Source: Paraburkholderia dinghuensis (lineage in GTDB: Bacteria > Pseudomonadota > Gammaproteobacteria > Burkholderiales > Burkholderiaceae). From it: a DNA stretch of 64,000 bases. How positions within the stretch are numbered: position 1 is the first letter of the stretch; every line of letters starts with the position of its first letter. Below the pieces are notes generated by a model. That model saw only the letters and a program-made list of their open reading frames with translations, ran no database searches and had not been told where the DNA came from. Shown here in pieces: positions 44,000 through 53,769 of this stretch. The stretch lies in the NCBI RefSeq assembly GCF_003837865.1, contig NZ_RQIS01000001.1, forward strand, positions 375,699 to 439,698, given 5' to 3'. The position numbers and the translations under genes were made by a program.

Positions 44000-45265
44000 A
44001 TGATCGACCTCGAACCCCCAGGTTTCCAGTCGCGCCCCATCGCGGGCGTTGAAGGCGCCCGACGCACCGTGCTGTACGGCGGTTACACCGTCTTCAGCGT
44101 GTTCCAGCCGGTGTTCTCGGTCGCGCACCGTCGCGCAATCGGCTACCACGCGTCGCTGCGTGCCCACGACGAGCACGGCCAGCAAGTGCCGTCGCAGGAG
44201 GTGTTCTCGCAGGCGGCGCGACGCGGCGATCTGCTGGAACTCGGCCGACTTGCCGAATCGCTGCACCTCGGCAACTTCAACGCGTTCGATTCGCATGACG
44301 AGTGGCTCTTCCTGAGCCTGCACCCCGCCGCACTCATGGACACGAGCTACGGCGACGCCCTGCTTGCCGGCATCAAGGCGCTCGGGATGCAGCCGCAGCG
44401 CGTGGTGCTCGAAGTGTCGGAGCAGGCGGGCGGCGAAAATCTGCGATTCGCGGAGATCATCGACGGACTGCGCAAAAGCGGCTTCGTCATCGCGCTGGAC
44501 GGCTTCGGCGCGAAGCACTCGAACATCGACCGCGTGTGGCAAGTGCGTCCCGACATCGTCACGCTCGACCGCAGCCTGCTCGCGCAGGCGAGCCGCCACG
44601 CGCACATCGAGCGCGTGCTGCCGGGACTCGTTTCGATGCTGCACGAATCCGGTCAACTCGTGCTGGTGGGCGGCCTCGCGACCGAACGCGACGCGCTCAT
44701 TGCGCTCGAGAGCAATGCCGATTTCGTGCAGGGTACGTACTTCGCGGGGCCCGGCATCGAGCCGGTGCCGCCCGCCAGGGCGGCGAAGCTGATGGACGAT
44801 CTTTCGGCGCGCCTGCGCGATTGCGTGAATGCGCGCGAGGTCTCGCAGGCGGCGCGGCTCGCGCCGTACGTGAGCGCAATCGAAACGGCGGCGGCGAAAC
44901 TGGCCGTTGGTGCGTCCATGGCCGATGCGACGTTGCCGCTGCTGGGCCTGAAAGAGACGGCGCGCTGCTTCCTGCTCGACGTGTCCGGACGCCAGATCGG
45001 CGACAACGTGCTGCCCGAAGTGCGTGCGACGCAGCGCGCGAAGCGCTTCCGCCCGCTCCTGCATTCGGAGGGCGCGAGTTGGGAGCGCCGGCCCTATTTC
45101 ATCGGCGCAATACGCACGCCGGGCCAGGTTCACCTCACACCGCCCTATCTGTCGATCAACGAGGCGCACCTGTGCGTGACCGCGTCGATCGCCGCGCAGA
45201 CGCCGCACGGCCTGCAGGTGCTTTGCGTCGATATCAACTGGGAAGTGACCGCTCAGCGCGGCTGA
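44000..45265 (+). CDS. Degenerate EAL-domain protein with C-terminal sensor, YkuI-like
   Basis: 421 residues. The EAL fold is recognisable (YTVFSVFQPVFSVAHRRAIGYHASLR, FLSLHPAAL, VVLEVSEQ, IALDGFGAKHSNIDRVWQVRPDIVTLDRSLL), but the signature motif reads HAS where active enzymes have EAL, the DDFG motif is LDGFG, and the late Glu motif is altered. Phosphodiesterase activity on c-di-GMP is therefore unlikely. The last 150 residues resemble a PAS/CACHE-type sensor (DVSGRQIGDNVL, YFIGAIRTPGQVHLTPPYLSI, LCVTASIA), as in B. subtilis YkuI. It may be a c-di-GMP or protein receptor. I chose the ATG at 44000; 43952 is possible. Confidence 0.75.
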   Translation: MIDLEPPGFQSRPIAGVEGARRTVLYGGYTVFSVFQPVFSVAHRRAIGYHASLRAHDEHGQQVPSQEVFSQAARRGDLLELGRLAESLHLGNFNAFDSHDEWLFLSLHPAALMDTSYGDALLAGIKALGMQPQRVVLEVSEQAGGENLRFAEIIDGLRKSGFVIALDGFGAKHSNIDRVWQVRPDIVTLDRSLLAQASRHAHIERVLPGLVSMLHESGQLVLVGGLATERDALIALESNADFVQGTYFAGPGIEPVPPARAAKLMDDLSARLRDCVNAREVSQAARLAPYVSAIETAAAKLAVGASMADATLPLLGLKETARCFLLDVSGRQIGDNVLPEVRATQRAKRFRPLLHSEGASWERRPYFIGAIRTPGQVHLTPPYLSINEAHLCVTASIAAQTPHGLQVLCVDINWEVTAQRG

Positions 45266-45287
45266 CGCGCCCACACTGTCCGCAATC

Positions 45288-45932
45288 TCACGCGAGCCGC
45301 ACGGCAAGCCATGTCGAGAGCACGCCCTTGTACTCGGCGACGAGCAGCTTGCGCTCTTTGGGCTTCGCCGCCGCGTACAGCGGGTTGAGGCTCTTGATGA
45401 CTTGCAGCATCACTTCCGCGATGCGAAAGGCCTCGTCGGCAGCGAGCGCTGCGTTGTAGCGCCTGAAGAGCGCGGCGAAGCGCTCACGCAACCGGTTGCG
45501 CGCGGCGGCGTCGCGATGGAATCCGAGCGGCACAGAAAGCAGCGGCAAATAGGCCGGAAAGTCGGCCATCAAGTCGACCATCAGATCGAACAGGCGCTCC
45601 ACCAGTTCCGCAAACGGCAATTCGACGACTGTGCCGTCTGTGCCGTTTGCCTCGCTCGCTTCGATCATCGCGCTCCAGCGCGCATCCATCTCGTCGCCAT
45701 AGCGCTTGCGCAGCGCGAACGCGAGCGCATCCTTGTTCGGAAAGTACTGATACGCCGCGCCGATCGACACGCCGGCCTGCTGCGCGATCTGCGTCATCGT
45801 CGCGCCGTCGAAGCCGCGTTCGGCAATGGCGTCGCCCGCCGCGAGGAGCAGCGCCTCGACCGTGCGCGCCGCACGTTCCTGACGCGGCACGCGCCGCGAT
45901 GCTGCACAATCCCCTCGTGCGCCTGCGCCCAT
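45288..45932 (-). CDS. TetR-family transcriptional regulator
   Basis: 214 residues from the ATG at 45932 (a GTG at 45950 is also in frame). The HTH region reads ARTVEALLLAAGDAIAERGFDGATMTQIAQQAGVSIGAAYQYFPNKDALAFAL, a textbook TetR N-terminus. The helical C-terminal domain would bind an unknown small molecule. The gene is divergent from the YecD-like hydrolase with only about 60 bp between them, and three copies of CTCACAT lie there, so it probably represses both genes. Confidence 0.92.
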   Translation of the reverse strand: MGAGARGDCAASRRVPRQERAARTVEALLLAAGDAIAERGFDGATMTQIAQQAGVSIGAAYQYFPNKDALAFALRKRYGDEMDARWSAMIEASEANGTDGTVVELPFAELVERLFDLMVDLMADFPAYLPLLSVPLGFHRDAAARNRLRERFAALFRRYNAALAADEAFRIAEVMLQVIKSLNPLYAAAKPKERKLLVAEYKGVLSTWLAVRLA

Positions 45933-45945
45933 ATCTGAAAGCCCC

Positions 45946-45985
45946 CTCACATTCCTGTATCATTATGTGAGTCCATCCTCACATA
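45946..45985. promoter_or_regulatory. Probable TetR operator, three half-sites
   Basis: TATGTGAG, six bases, CTCACATA forms a perfect inverted repeat at 45964-45985. A third half-site, CTCACAT, lies at 45946-45952 facing the middle one. The block fills the gap between the TetR gene and the hydrolase start at 45996, so a bound dimer would block both promoters. Confidence 0.75.
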
Positions 45986-45995
45986 CTGGTGACTC

Positions 45996-46571
45996 ATGAC
46001 GCAAGCCCTTTCCCTCGATCCGCGCAAAACGGCGCTCGTGATGATCGATCTGCAACATGGCATCGTGGGCCGCTCGCTCGCGCCGCACAGCGGCGCCGAC
46101 GTCGTCGCACGCGCGAAACAACTGGCCGACACGATGCGCGCGAAAGGCGCCGCGATCGTGTGGGTACGCGTGCTGCTCAACGAACTGCGCCGGGCTCCGG
46201 CCGATATATCCACGCACGCGCCCGACGCGCCACCTGCCCCGGCGGAGGCGTCGGAACTCGTGCCCGGGACCGGCGCGCAGGCGGACGATGTGATCGTCTC
46301 GAAGCGCCAGTGGGGCGCGTTCTACGGCACCGACCTCGAACAGCAACTGCGCCGTCGCGGCATCGAGACAATCGTGCTGGGCGGCATCGCGACGAACTTC
46401 GGCGTCGAATCGACGGCGCGCGCCGCCTTCGACCAAGGCTTTAACCTCGTGTTCGTCGAGGACGCCACGTCGGGCCTGAATGGCGAAATGCACAGCTTCA
46501 ACTTCGAGAAGCTGTTCCCGTACATGGGCCACGTCCGTTCGACACAGCAAGTGATCGACGCGCTGGCATAA
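45996..46571 (+). CDS. Isochorismatase-family hydrolase, YecD-like
   Basis: 191 residues. Family features are ALVMIDLQHGIVG (catalytic Asp), VSKRQWGAFYGTDL (Lys) and LGGIATNFGVESTARAAFDQGFN. The position of the nucleophilic Cys of nicotinamidases is Gly here (NFGVES), as in E. coli YecD and true isochorismatases. A cysteine-dependent amidase is therefore unlikely, and a vinyl-ether or other hydrolase more likely. The substrate is unknown. It is controlled in all probability by the divergent TetR gene and ends at a strong terminator. Confidence 0.88.
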   Translation: MTQALSLDPRKTALVMIDLQHGIVGRSLAPHSGADVVARAKQLADTMRAKGAAIVWVRVLLNELRRAPADISTHAPDAPPAPAEASELVPGTGAQADDVIVSKRQWGAFYGTDLEQQLRRRGIETIVLGGIATNFGVESTARAAFDQGFNLVFVEDATSGLNGEMHSFNFEKLFPYMGHVRSTQQVIDALA

Positions 46572-46585
46572 ACGCCAACGCGCGT

Positions 46586-46624
46586 AAAAAAAGCCCTCGA
46601 CTTTGAAAATCGAGGGCTTTTTTG
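46586..46624. terminator. Intrinsic terminator after the YecD-like gene
   Basis: An A-run, stem AAAGCCCTCGA / TCGAGGGCTTT with a short loop, and a T-run. The flanking A and T tracts make it usable in both directions, so it may also end the sodB message from the right. Confidence 0.92.
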
Positions 46625-46691
46625 TCTGTGCCGCGCGTTGCGGCACGCGTCACAGCACACTACGCGGCACTGTCGTGCGGAGCGCTTGCGC

Positions 46692-47270
46692 TTAAGCGAA
46701 GTTCTTCGCAGCGAAGTCCCAGTTCACGATGTTCCAGAACGCTTCGACGAACTTCGGACGCGCGTTGCGGTAGTCGATGTAGTAAGCGTGTTCCCAAACG
46801 TCGATCGTGATCAGCGGCTTTGCGTCGGTCGTGAGCGGCGTGGCGGCGTTGCTGGTCGACACGATATCGAGCGAGCCGTCCGCCTTCTTCACGAGCCACG
46901 TCCAGCCCGAGCCGAAGTTACCGACTGCGGCCTTCGAGAACGCTTCCTTGAACGCGTCGAACGAGCCCCACTTCGCGTTGATCGCGTCGCCGAGCGCACC
47001 GGCCGGCGCGCCGCCACCTTGCGGCGACAGGCTGTTCCAGAAGAACGTGTGATTCCAGATCTGGGCTGCGTTGTTGAACACGCCGCCCGACGACTTCTTG
47101 ATGATCTCTTCGAGCGAGAGCTTTTCGAACTCGGTGCCCGGAACGAGGTTGTTCAGGTTCGTGACGTAAGCCTGATGGTGCTTGCCGTAGTGGAACTCGA
47201 GCGTTTCTTCCGACATGTGCGGAACGAGAGCGTTCTTCGCGAACGGCAGCGGCGGGAGCGTAAATGACAT
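46692..47270 (-). CDS. sodB: Iron superoxide dismutase
   Basis: 192 residues: [38 protein letters not shown] (metal His residues), [25 protein letters not shown] and [23 protein letters not shown] (metal Asp and His). The lack of an export signal and the overall pattern fit the cytoplasmic Fe-type enzyme, which converts superoxide to peroxide and oxygen. A good ribosome site precedes the ATG. The gene stands alone, convergent with the YecD-like gene. Confidence 0.97.
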   Translation of the reverse strand: MSFTLPPLPFAKNALVPHMSEETLEFHYGKHHQAYVTNLNNLVPGTEFEKLSLEEIIKKSSGGVFNNAAQIWNHTFFWNSLSPQGGGAPAGALGDAINAKWGSFDAFKEAFSKAAVGNFGSGWTWLVKKADGSLDIVSTSNAATPLTTDAKPLITIDVWEHAYYIDYRNARPKFVEAFWNIVNWDFAAKNFA

Positions 47271-47684
47271 GGTTCTGTTCCTTCGTCGTGTTATGGGGAG
47301 TTAGTTCTGCGTGATAACCGGCATGGAGCATTCGATTGTAGGCGAGTTGGAATAACCCCGCAAACTGGCGGACTTTATGCCGGATGTCCGCTGTGCAAGG
47401 GTTCCGGGCAGAATCCGGAGCGCTTGCGCGCAGCAGGTACCCCAGGTTGGTCAGCACTGCACGGTAACGCCTGTTGCACGCTTCGACGCTCGCGCAGCGA
47501 TGTTTCAGCAACATGACCGATGCCGTGAAAGCCGCGTGCGCACCACGGCATCCAATCGACGAATCGACGCGCGAACGCCGTGCCCGGTCCAGCATATCCG
47601 CGCAGCACTTCCCCTGCAAAAGACCTTCAACAGCTTGCAACAGCGCTGCAATGCGGACTGCAATGCGCCTTTGCCGCGAATGCG
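47271..47684. other. Intergenic gap between sodB and xseA
   Basis: 414 bp without a supported gene; both neighbours are on the minus strand. It must hold the sodB promoter, but I found no clear -35/-10 pair or Fur-like box. No repeat or gene remnant is seen. Confidence 0.45.
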
Positions 47685-49064
47685 TCAGAAACCCTCGGCG
47701 AGGCGGGGCTGTACGTCGGAAAGCGCGATGTCGGCGCTGCCCTGCGCGAGATGCACGGTGAGTCGCTTGCCGGGTTTCAGCGTCGAAGGCGATCGGACGG
47801 CCGCACCGCTTTGCGCATCCAGCAGCGCAGCATAGCCGCGCTCGAACGTGCGCTGCGGACTGAGCACTTCGAGCCGCGCCATCAGTCCCGAGACCCGTGC
47901 CGCCTCGCGTTCGCGCTGCCGGGCGAACGCCGCGTCGAGCCGGCGGCCGAGCGCCTCGAGCCTGGCGGACTGTGCCGCCGTATCGGGGCGCGTGCGTTGC
48001 CAGCGCATCTGCAGAACATTGAAGCGGGCGCGAGCGTCGGCCGTCGAGCGCGAGGACGCCGACGCAAGCCGGATCGCCAGTTGCCGCAAATGCGTGCTCT
48101 GCTGCGCAAGCCGCTGCGCGGGCGAAACGAGGCGCCGCGCGAGCCAGTCGAGTTGCTGCGCACGCCGCTCCATCTGCCGGACGAAGCCACGCGCAAGCGC
48201 CGCGTGGCGCTGATCGAGTTCGCGCAACAGCGTCGCGTGCTGCGGACTCACGAGTTCGGCGGCGCCCGTGGGCGTCGGCGCACGCATGTCGGCGGCAAAA
48301 TCGGCGATGGTGAAATCGGTTTCATGCCCCACGCCACTGACCACTGGAATCGCGCTCGCTGCGATCGCGCGCGCGAGCGTCTCGTCGTTGAACGACCAGA
48401 GATCCTCGATCGATCCGCCGCCACGACACAGCACCAGCACGTCCACCTCAGCACGCGCGTTGGCCGTCTCGAGCATCGCCGTGAGCTTCTCCGCCGACCC
48501 CGCCCCCTGCACGGGCGCCGGATAGACGATCACGCGCACATGCGGCGCACGGCGGCACAGCGTCGTGAGCACGTCGCGCAGCGCAGCGGCCTGCATCGAT
48601 GTAACGACGCCGATGCCGCGAGGATGCGTCGGCAGTGGGCGCTTGCGCGCGGGATCGAAGAGCCCTTCCGCCTCCAGTTGCGCCTTCAGCCGCAGAAACG
48701 CTTCGTACAGCCGCCCCTGCCCGGTGCGCCGGACAGCCTCGACGTTCAGTTGAAGTTCGCCGCGCGGCTCGTACATCGTGACGAGCGCGCGCACCTCGAT
48801 ACGATCGCCCTCGCGCGGGGTGAATTCGGCGTACTGAGCGCGGCCGCGGAACATCACGCAGCGGATCTGCGCGGCGGCGTCCTTGATCGAGAAGTACCAG
48901 TGGCCGCTCGCGGCTCGCGTGAAGTTCGACACCTCCCCCGAGATCCACGCGAGCGGGAACGAACGTTCGAGCATCGACGCAATCGCGCGGTTGAGCGACG
49001 ACACCGGTACGACGACATCGCCGCCGGAAGCGGAGGGGGAAGCGGAAAATCGATCGGAATTCAT
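47685..49064 (-). CDS. xseA: Exodeoxyribonuclease VII large subunit
   Basis: 459 residues from the ATG at 49064. An N-terminal OB-fold ([53 protein letters not shown]) precedes the catalytic core ([80 protein letters not shown]). A long helical region follows. With XseB, not seen in this window, it degrades single-stranded DNA processively from either end. The upstream in-frame codons to 49130 are not conserved-looking. Confidence 0.96.
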   Translation of the reverse strand: MNSDRFSASPSASGGDVVVPVSSLNRAIASMLERSFPLAWISGEVSNFTRAASGHWYFSIKDAAAQIRCVMFRGRAQYAEFTPREGDRIEVRALVTMYEPRGELQLNVEAVRRTGQGRLYEAFLRLKAQLEAEGLFDPARKRPLPTHPRGIGVVTSMQAAALRDVLTTLCRRAPHVRVIVYPAPVQGAGSAEKLTAMLETANARAEVDVLVLCRGGGSIEDLWSFNDETLARAIAASAIPVVSGVGHETDFTIADFAADMRAPTPTGAAELVSPQHATLLRELDQRHAALARGFVRQMERRAQQLDWLARRLVSPAQRLAQQSTHLRQLAIRLASASSRSTADARARFNVLQMRWQRTRPDTAAQSARLEALGRRLDAAFARQREREAARVSGLMARLEVLSPQRTFERGYAALLDAQSGAAVRSPSTLKPGKRLTVHLAQGSADIALSDVQPRLAEGF

Positions 49065-49647
49065 GCAGAGCGTGTGTAAAACCAGGCCGGACAGACGATA
49101 GACCGATCGGCGTGGCGGCGTCCAGCACAAACTGCTCGTTCAGGCAAGCGCAGCGAAGTGTCCACATCGTCTGAGTCAGTTGACGGGACGGGGGGTGAAG
49201 CCCTCGAAACGTCGAGAATTCATTGCATATTATTGATTTTATTGATATTTTTTTATGCAGACTTACTATTCCCACCGATGGAATGCAGCGCGAATGCGGC
49301 TTCCAGCCTTCCGGGCGGGCATTTACCCACAAAGTTATCCACAGGCAATCGCGCACCTGATCTCGCGCGAGGCAAGCAGCACAAACCGGCCAGGTGGCTT
49401 GCCGCGCGGCTGGCACACGCGTTAGAGTGCCAGGTTCACGTTGGCCGGTGACCTCGCAGCGGCTGCTGGCGAGACCTGACGGCAGCGTATCTGCGAAATT
49501 GCTGCCGTATTTGCGCGCCGCCCCTGCCCGTCCTGCCCGCTCACGAATCCACGATCCGGAGAACCGCCCGATGCCAGCCCTGCCCGTCCTGCTTGCAGGC
49601 GCGACGCCCGCACAAGGCGTCTCGCGCACGCACCGGTCCACGCGCCG
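49065..49647. other. Intergenic gap between divergent xseA and lpxK
   Basis: 583 bp. It contains an AT-rich patch near 49215-49270 that probably holds promoters, and one consensus DnaA box at 49335. No supported gene. In many relatives exbB/exbD genes precede lpxK; none are present here. Confidence 0.5.
49335..49343 (+). promoter_or_regulatory. Single consensus DnaA box
   Basis: TTATCCACA matches the DnaA-box consensus exactly and lies in the xseA-lpxK gap. It is alone, with no cluster, AT-rich unwinding element or dnaA/dnaN nearby, so it is at most a local regulatory or titration site. Confidence 0.4.
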
Positions 49648-50682
49648 ATGAGCGGCCTCGCTTCGCGCATCGAAAGCCGGCTCGCGCACGAGTGGCAGCG
49701 GCGCGGCCCGCTCGCCTGGGCGCTCACGCCGATCGCAGCCGTATTCGCCGCCGTGAGCGCCGCGCGCCGCGCCGCATACTCGCGCGGCTGGCTCAAGACG
49801 GTGCGCGTGAGCGTGCCGGTCGTCGTCGTCGGGAACGTAACCGTGGGCGGCACCGGCAAGACACCCACGGTGATCGCGCTAGTCGAAGGGCTGCGCGCTG
49901 CCGGCTTCACGCCGGGCGTCGTTTCGCGCGGCTATGGCGCGAAGGTCGAACGGCCCACGCCGGTCACGTCGGCCACACCCGCGCGCCTCGCCGGCGACGA
50001 ACCGCTGCTCATCGCCCGCCGCACCGGCGCGCCCGTGTGGGTTTCGCCCGATCGCGTCGCCGCCGCCCAGGCGCTGTGCGCGGCGCACAGCGACGTCGAC
50101 GTAATCGTCAGCGATGACGGACTCCAGCACTACCGCCTTGTGCGCGACGTCGAGCTCGTGGTCTTCGATCACCGGCTTGGCGGCAATGGATTCCTGCTGC
50201 CCGCCGGGCCGCTGCGCGAACCGCTCTCGCGCCGCCGCGACGCCACGCTGATCAACAATCCGTTCGAGCGCCGGCTGCCGCCCTGGCCCAATACGTTCGC
50301 ATTGAAGCTCGAACCCGGCGACGCCTGGCATCTGGCCAATCCCGGCCTGCGCCGTCCGCTCGCGCAGTTCGCAACCGAGCCTGGCCAGCGTGAGCAACGC
50401 CTCGTGGCGGCAGCCGGCATCGGCTCGCCGGAACGCTTTTTCGCGACGCTGCGTGGCGCCGGACTCGCGCCCCAAACGCTGCCGCTGCCCGATCACTACG
50501 CATTCACGACGAGCCCGTTCGCCGACATCAAAGCCGACGCGATCCTGGTCACGGAGAAGGATGCAGTAAAATTGGGGACCCTGAACGACGCGCGCATCTG
50601 GGTCGTCCCCGTGGAAGCCGCGCTCGATCACCGCCTTATTACCCTGGTTGTGGAGAAACTCCGTGGACGCCCGTCTGCTTGA
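49648..50682 (+). CDS. lpxK: Tetraacyldisaccharide 4'-kinase
   Basis: 344 residues. P-loop [10 protein letters not shown] at about 64-73, then [61 protein letters not shown] and late DHYAFT and VTEKDAVKL. LpxK adds the 4'-phosphate that turns the lipid A disaccharide into lipid IVA, at the inner membrane. An N-terminal hydrophobic segment ([18 protein letters not shown]) is the usual membrane anchor. Its end overlaps the Trm112-like gene by 20 bases. Confidence 0.97.
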   Translation: MSGLASRIESRLAHEWQRRGPLAWALTPIAAVFAAVSAARRAAYSRGWLKTVRVSVPVVVVGNVTVGGTGKTPTVIALVEGLRAAGFTPGVVSRGYGAKVERPTPVTSATPARLAGDEPLLIARRTGAPVWVSPDRVAAAQALCAAHSDVDVIVSDDGLQHYRLVRDVELVVFDHRLGGNGFLLPAGPLREPLSRRRDATLINNPFERRLPPWPNTFALKLEPGDAWHLANPGLRRPLAQFATEPGQREQRLVAAAGIGSPERFFATLRGAGLAPQTLPLPDHYAFTTSPFADIKADAILVTEKDAVKLGTLNDARIWVVPVEAALDHRLITLVVEKLRGRPSA

Positions 50683-50866
50683 AATCCTGGTCTGCCCGAT
50701 CTGCAAGGGCCCGCTCAGCTATGACCGCGCCGCGCAGGAGCTGATCTGTCACGCCGACAAGCTCGCCTACCCGATCCGCGACGGCATCCCCGTAATGCTC
50801 GTGGACGAGGCGCGACAGACCGTCGAAGGTACGCCGGTCGATCCGGCTGGCCCCAGCGCCGCCTGA
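50663..50866 (+). CDS. Trm112-family small protein (YcaR-like)
   Basis: 67 residues from the GTG at 50663, chosen because GGAG lies just upstream and conservation starts at [18 protein letters not shown]. The CPIC pair and the later [21 protein letters not shown] block are typical. Two of the usual four cysteines are present and a third lies in LICH. In E. coli, YcaR sits at the same place between lpxK and kdsB. The function is unknown; Trm112 relatives activate methyltransferases. Confidence 0.9.
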   Translation: MDARLLEILVCPICKGPLSYDRAAQELICHADKLAYPIRDGIPVMLVDEARQTVEGTPVDPAGPSAA

Positions 50867-50897
50867 GTGCCGGCGGCCTGTGCCGCGGCGGGCGCCC

Positions 50898-50922
50898 GGG
50901 TGCGCCACGTCGTGGCGCACCC
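50898..50922. terminator. 25-bp palindrome between the Trm112-like gene and kdsB
   Basis: Two perfect 12-bp arms (GGGTGCGCCACG / CGTGGCGCACCC) meet around one central base, with a partial T-run (CTTTCGTTTTTC) shortly after. It looks like an attenuating hairpin or partial terminator inside the lpxK-kdsB-adk series. Confidence 0.5.
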
Positions 50923-50961
50923 GCGCAGCGCTTTCGTTTTTCGCCTTCCCCCGAACTGGTC

Positions 50962-51765
50962 ATGACCGCACCTGTGCAACCCTTCATCGCCGTGGTTCCG
51001 GCGCGTCTCGCGTCCACGCGGCTGCCGAACAAACCGCTCGCCGACATCGGCGGCAAGCCGATGGTGGTTCGCGTTGCCGAGCGTGCACGTGCCTCGGGCG
51101 CACAACAGGTGCTGATCGCCTCCGACGCACAGAGCGTGCTCGATGCCGCGCGCGAACACGGCTTCGAGGCGGTGCTCACGCGCGCCGACCATCCGTCCGG
51201 CACCGATCGCCTCGCCGAAGTCGCGGCGAAGTACGGCTTTAGCGACGACACGATCGTCGTCAACGTGCAGGGCGACGAACCACTGATCGATCCGTTGCTC
51301 GTGTGCGACGTTGCGTCGCACCTTGCTGCGCACCCCGAATGCGCGATCGCGACGGCCGCGCATCCGATCACGGCACCGGAAGAAATCTTCAGCCCAAACG
51401 TGGTGAAGGTCGTCCTTGACGCGCGCGGCGTGGCGCTCTACTTTTCGCGCGCGCCGATTCCGTGGGCACGCGACGCATGGCTGCCGCACTGGTCGCCGGC
51501 GCGCCTCGATCTGGCTGCGATGCCGGCACCGCCCGCTCCCGCGACCGTTTATCGTCACATCGGGCTGTACGCGTATCGCGCGAAATTCCTGCGCAGCTAT
51601 CCGTCGCTCGAACAGTCGCCAATTGAAGCGGTCGAGGCCCTCGAACAACTGCGCGCGATGTGGCATGGCGAGCGCATCGCCGTGCTGGTGACGGCAACGG
51701 CGCCCGCGCCGGGCGTCGACACGCCGGCGGATCTGGCACGCGTTCAGGCGCTATTCCGTCCTTAA
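50962..51765 (+). CDS. kdsB: 3-deoxy-manno-octulosonate cytidylyltransferase
   Basis: 267 residues. The nucleotidyltransferase signature [31 protein letters not shown] is followed by [39 protein letters not shown] and [17 protein letters not shown]. It activates KDO as CMP-KDO for attachment to lipid A, so it works one step beyond LpxK in LPS inner-core synthesis, in the cytoplasm. Confidence 0.97.
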   Translation: MTAPVQPFIAVVPARLASTRLPNKPLADIGGKPMVVRVAERARASGAQQVLIASDAQSVLDAAREHGFEAVLTRADHPSGTDRLAEVAAKYGFSDDTIVVNVQGDEPLIDPLLVCDVASHLAAHPECAIATAAHPITAPEEIFSPNVVKVVLDARGVALYFSRAPIPWARDAWLPHWSPARLDLAAMPAPPAPATVYRHIGLYAYRAKFLRSYPSLEQSPIEAVEALEQLRAMWHGERIAVLVTATAPAPGVDTPADLARVQALFRP

Positions 51766-51790
51766 TTCCGGCCGTGGTCCCAAAATCCCA

Positions 51791-51808
51791 TGGCATAATC
51801 AATTGATT
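51791..51808 (+). promoter_or_regulatory. Candidate adk promoter element with palindrome
   Basis: TGGCATAAT resembles an extended -10 element (51791-51799) and overlaps a perfect 12-bp palindrome, AATCAATTGATT (51797-51808). No good -35 precedes it. It lies 240 bp before adk in a 283-bp gap, so a promoter with overlapping control is plausible. Confidence 0.35.
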
Positions 51809-51823
51809 GCGCGAGCCGTCTAG

Positions 51824-52711
<888 letters not shown>

Positions 52712-52733
52712 GCCGCTATCTCACGCCGGTCAG

Positions 52734-52765
52734 CCGGGGAAAACCGGCCTCGCCGGCTTCCCCGG
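52734..52765 (+). terminator. Hairpin after adk
   Basis: CCGGGGAA and CCGGC on the left pair with GCCGG and TTCCCCGG on the right around a 3-base loop, with a small internal bulge. Only a short T tract follows. A probable terminator of the adk message. Confidence 0.55.
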
Positions 52766-52907
52766 ATAAGCTTTAGCCGGCCTTGCTCGGATCTTGCTGG
52801 TTTGCCTGCGGGCCGGCCGGCGTCGCGCCACAAGCGCGATGCCGGGCGGCCCGTTTTCCGTGCATGCCGCCCGCACGACGACCATAACGAATGGATGGAG
52901 GAGAAAC

Positions 52908-53666
52908 ATGCAGATCCGTGACAACGTATTCCTCATCACCGGCGGCGCGTCGGGCCTCGGTGCGGCGACCGCACGCCTCGTCGCGGCCGAAGGCGGCAAG
53001 CCCGTCATCGCCGACCTGAATGAAGAAGCCGGTCAGGCGCTCGCGAAGGAACTGGGCGGCGTGTTCGTGAAGTGCAATGTCGCGAGCGAGGACGATGGCG
53101 CGCAAGCTGTTGCGGCAGCGACGGCACTCGGCACCCTGCGCGGTCTCGTCAACTGCGCGGGTATCGCACCGGCCGTGAAGACCATCGGCAAGGACGGCCC
53201 GCATCCGCTCGCCGTATTCGCAAAGACCATCTCGGTCAACCTGATCGGCACGTTCAACATGATCCGCCTCGCGGCCGCCGCGATCGCCCAAAGCGCGCCC
53301 GCGGACGGCGGTGAGCGCGGCGTCATCGTCAATACGGCGTCGGTTGCGGCCTACGACGGCCAGATCGGCCAGGCGGCCTATGCGGCGTCGAAGGGCGGCG
53401 TCGTCGGCATGACACTGCCGATCGCGCGCGATCTCTCGAGAAGCGGGATCCGCGTGATGACGATTGCGCCCGGTATCTTCGAAACGCCGATGCTGCTCGG
53501 CATGCCCCAGGAAGTGCAGGACGCCCTCGGTGCGATGGTGCCGTTCCCGTCGCGCCTCGGCAAACCCGCCGAGTATGCGATGCTCGTGAAGCAGATCGTC
53601 GAGAATCCGATGCTCAACGGCGAGGTGATCCGGCTCGACGGCGCGATCCGCATGCAGCCGAAGTGA
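52908..53666 (+). CDS. Short-chain dehydrogenase, 3-hydroxyacyl-CoA dehydrogenase type II-like
   Basis: 252 residues from the ATG at 52908 (AGGAGAAAC ribosome site). NAD site [19 protein letters not shown], then [37 protein letters not shown] (Ser and the YxxxK motif) and [10 protein letters not shown]. The pattern matches HSD17B10-like 3-hydroxyacyl-CoA dehydrogenases that oxidise (S)-3-hydroxyacyl-CoA in fatty or branched-chain acid breakdown. It follows adk in Burkholderia genomes. The exact substrate is uncertain. Confidence 0.9.
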   Translation: MQIRDNVFLITGGASGLGAATARLVAAEGGKPVIADLNEEAGQALAKELGGVFVKCNVASEDDGAQAVAAATALGTLRGLVNCAGIAPAVKTIGKDGPHPLAVFAKTISVNLIGTFNMIRLAAAAIAQSAPADGGERGVIVNTASVAAYDGQIGQAAYAASKGGVVGMTLPIARDLSRSGIRVMTIAPGIFETPMLLGMPQEVQDALGAMVPFPSRLGKPAEYAMLVKQIVENPMLNGEVIRLDGAIRMQPK

Positions 53667-53708
53667 CGGCACGGTATGCCGCCGCGCCGCGGTGGCCGTC
53701 GTCCATGT

Positions 53709-53739
53709 AAAAAGCCCGCGACACGTCGCGGGTTTTTTT
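53709..53739. terminator. Bidirectional intrinsic terminator
   Basis: An A-run, a CCCGCGA / TCGCGGG stem and a seven-T run. It sits between the converging SDR gene (plus) and SirB1-type gene (minus), and can serve both. Confidence 0.92.
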
Positions 53740-53769
53740 CACTAGCGCAATGCGATGCGCAACGTCGCG

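Noticed and set aside
43718..45307. 529-codon open frame opposite the EAL-like gene
   Set aside because: Antisense shadow; the plus-strand product has a recognisable EAL fold.
47580..49079. 499-codon open frame on the plus strand opposite xseA
   Set aside because: High GC creates long open frames opposite genes. The product shows no family features, while the minus strand encodes a clear XseA.
49335..49343. Consensus DnaA box as a replication origin
   Set aside because: Only one box, no cluster and no dnaA, dnaN, parA or repA gene nearby.
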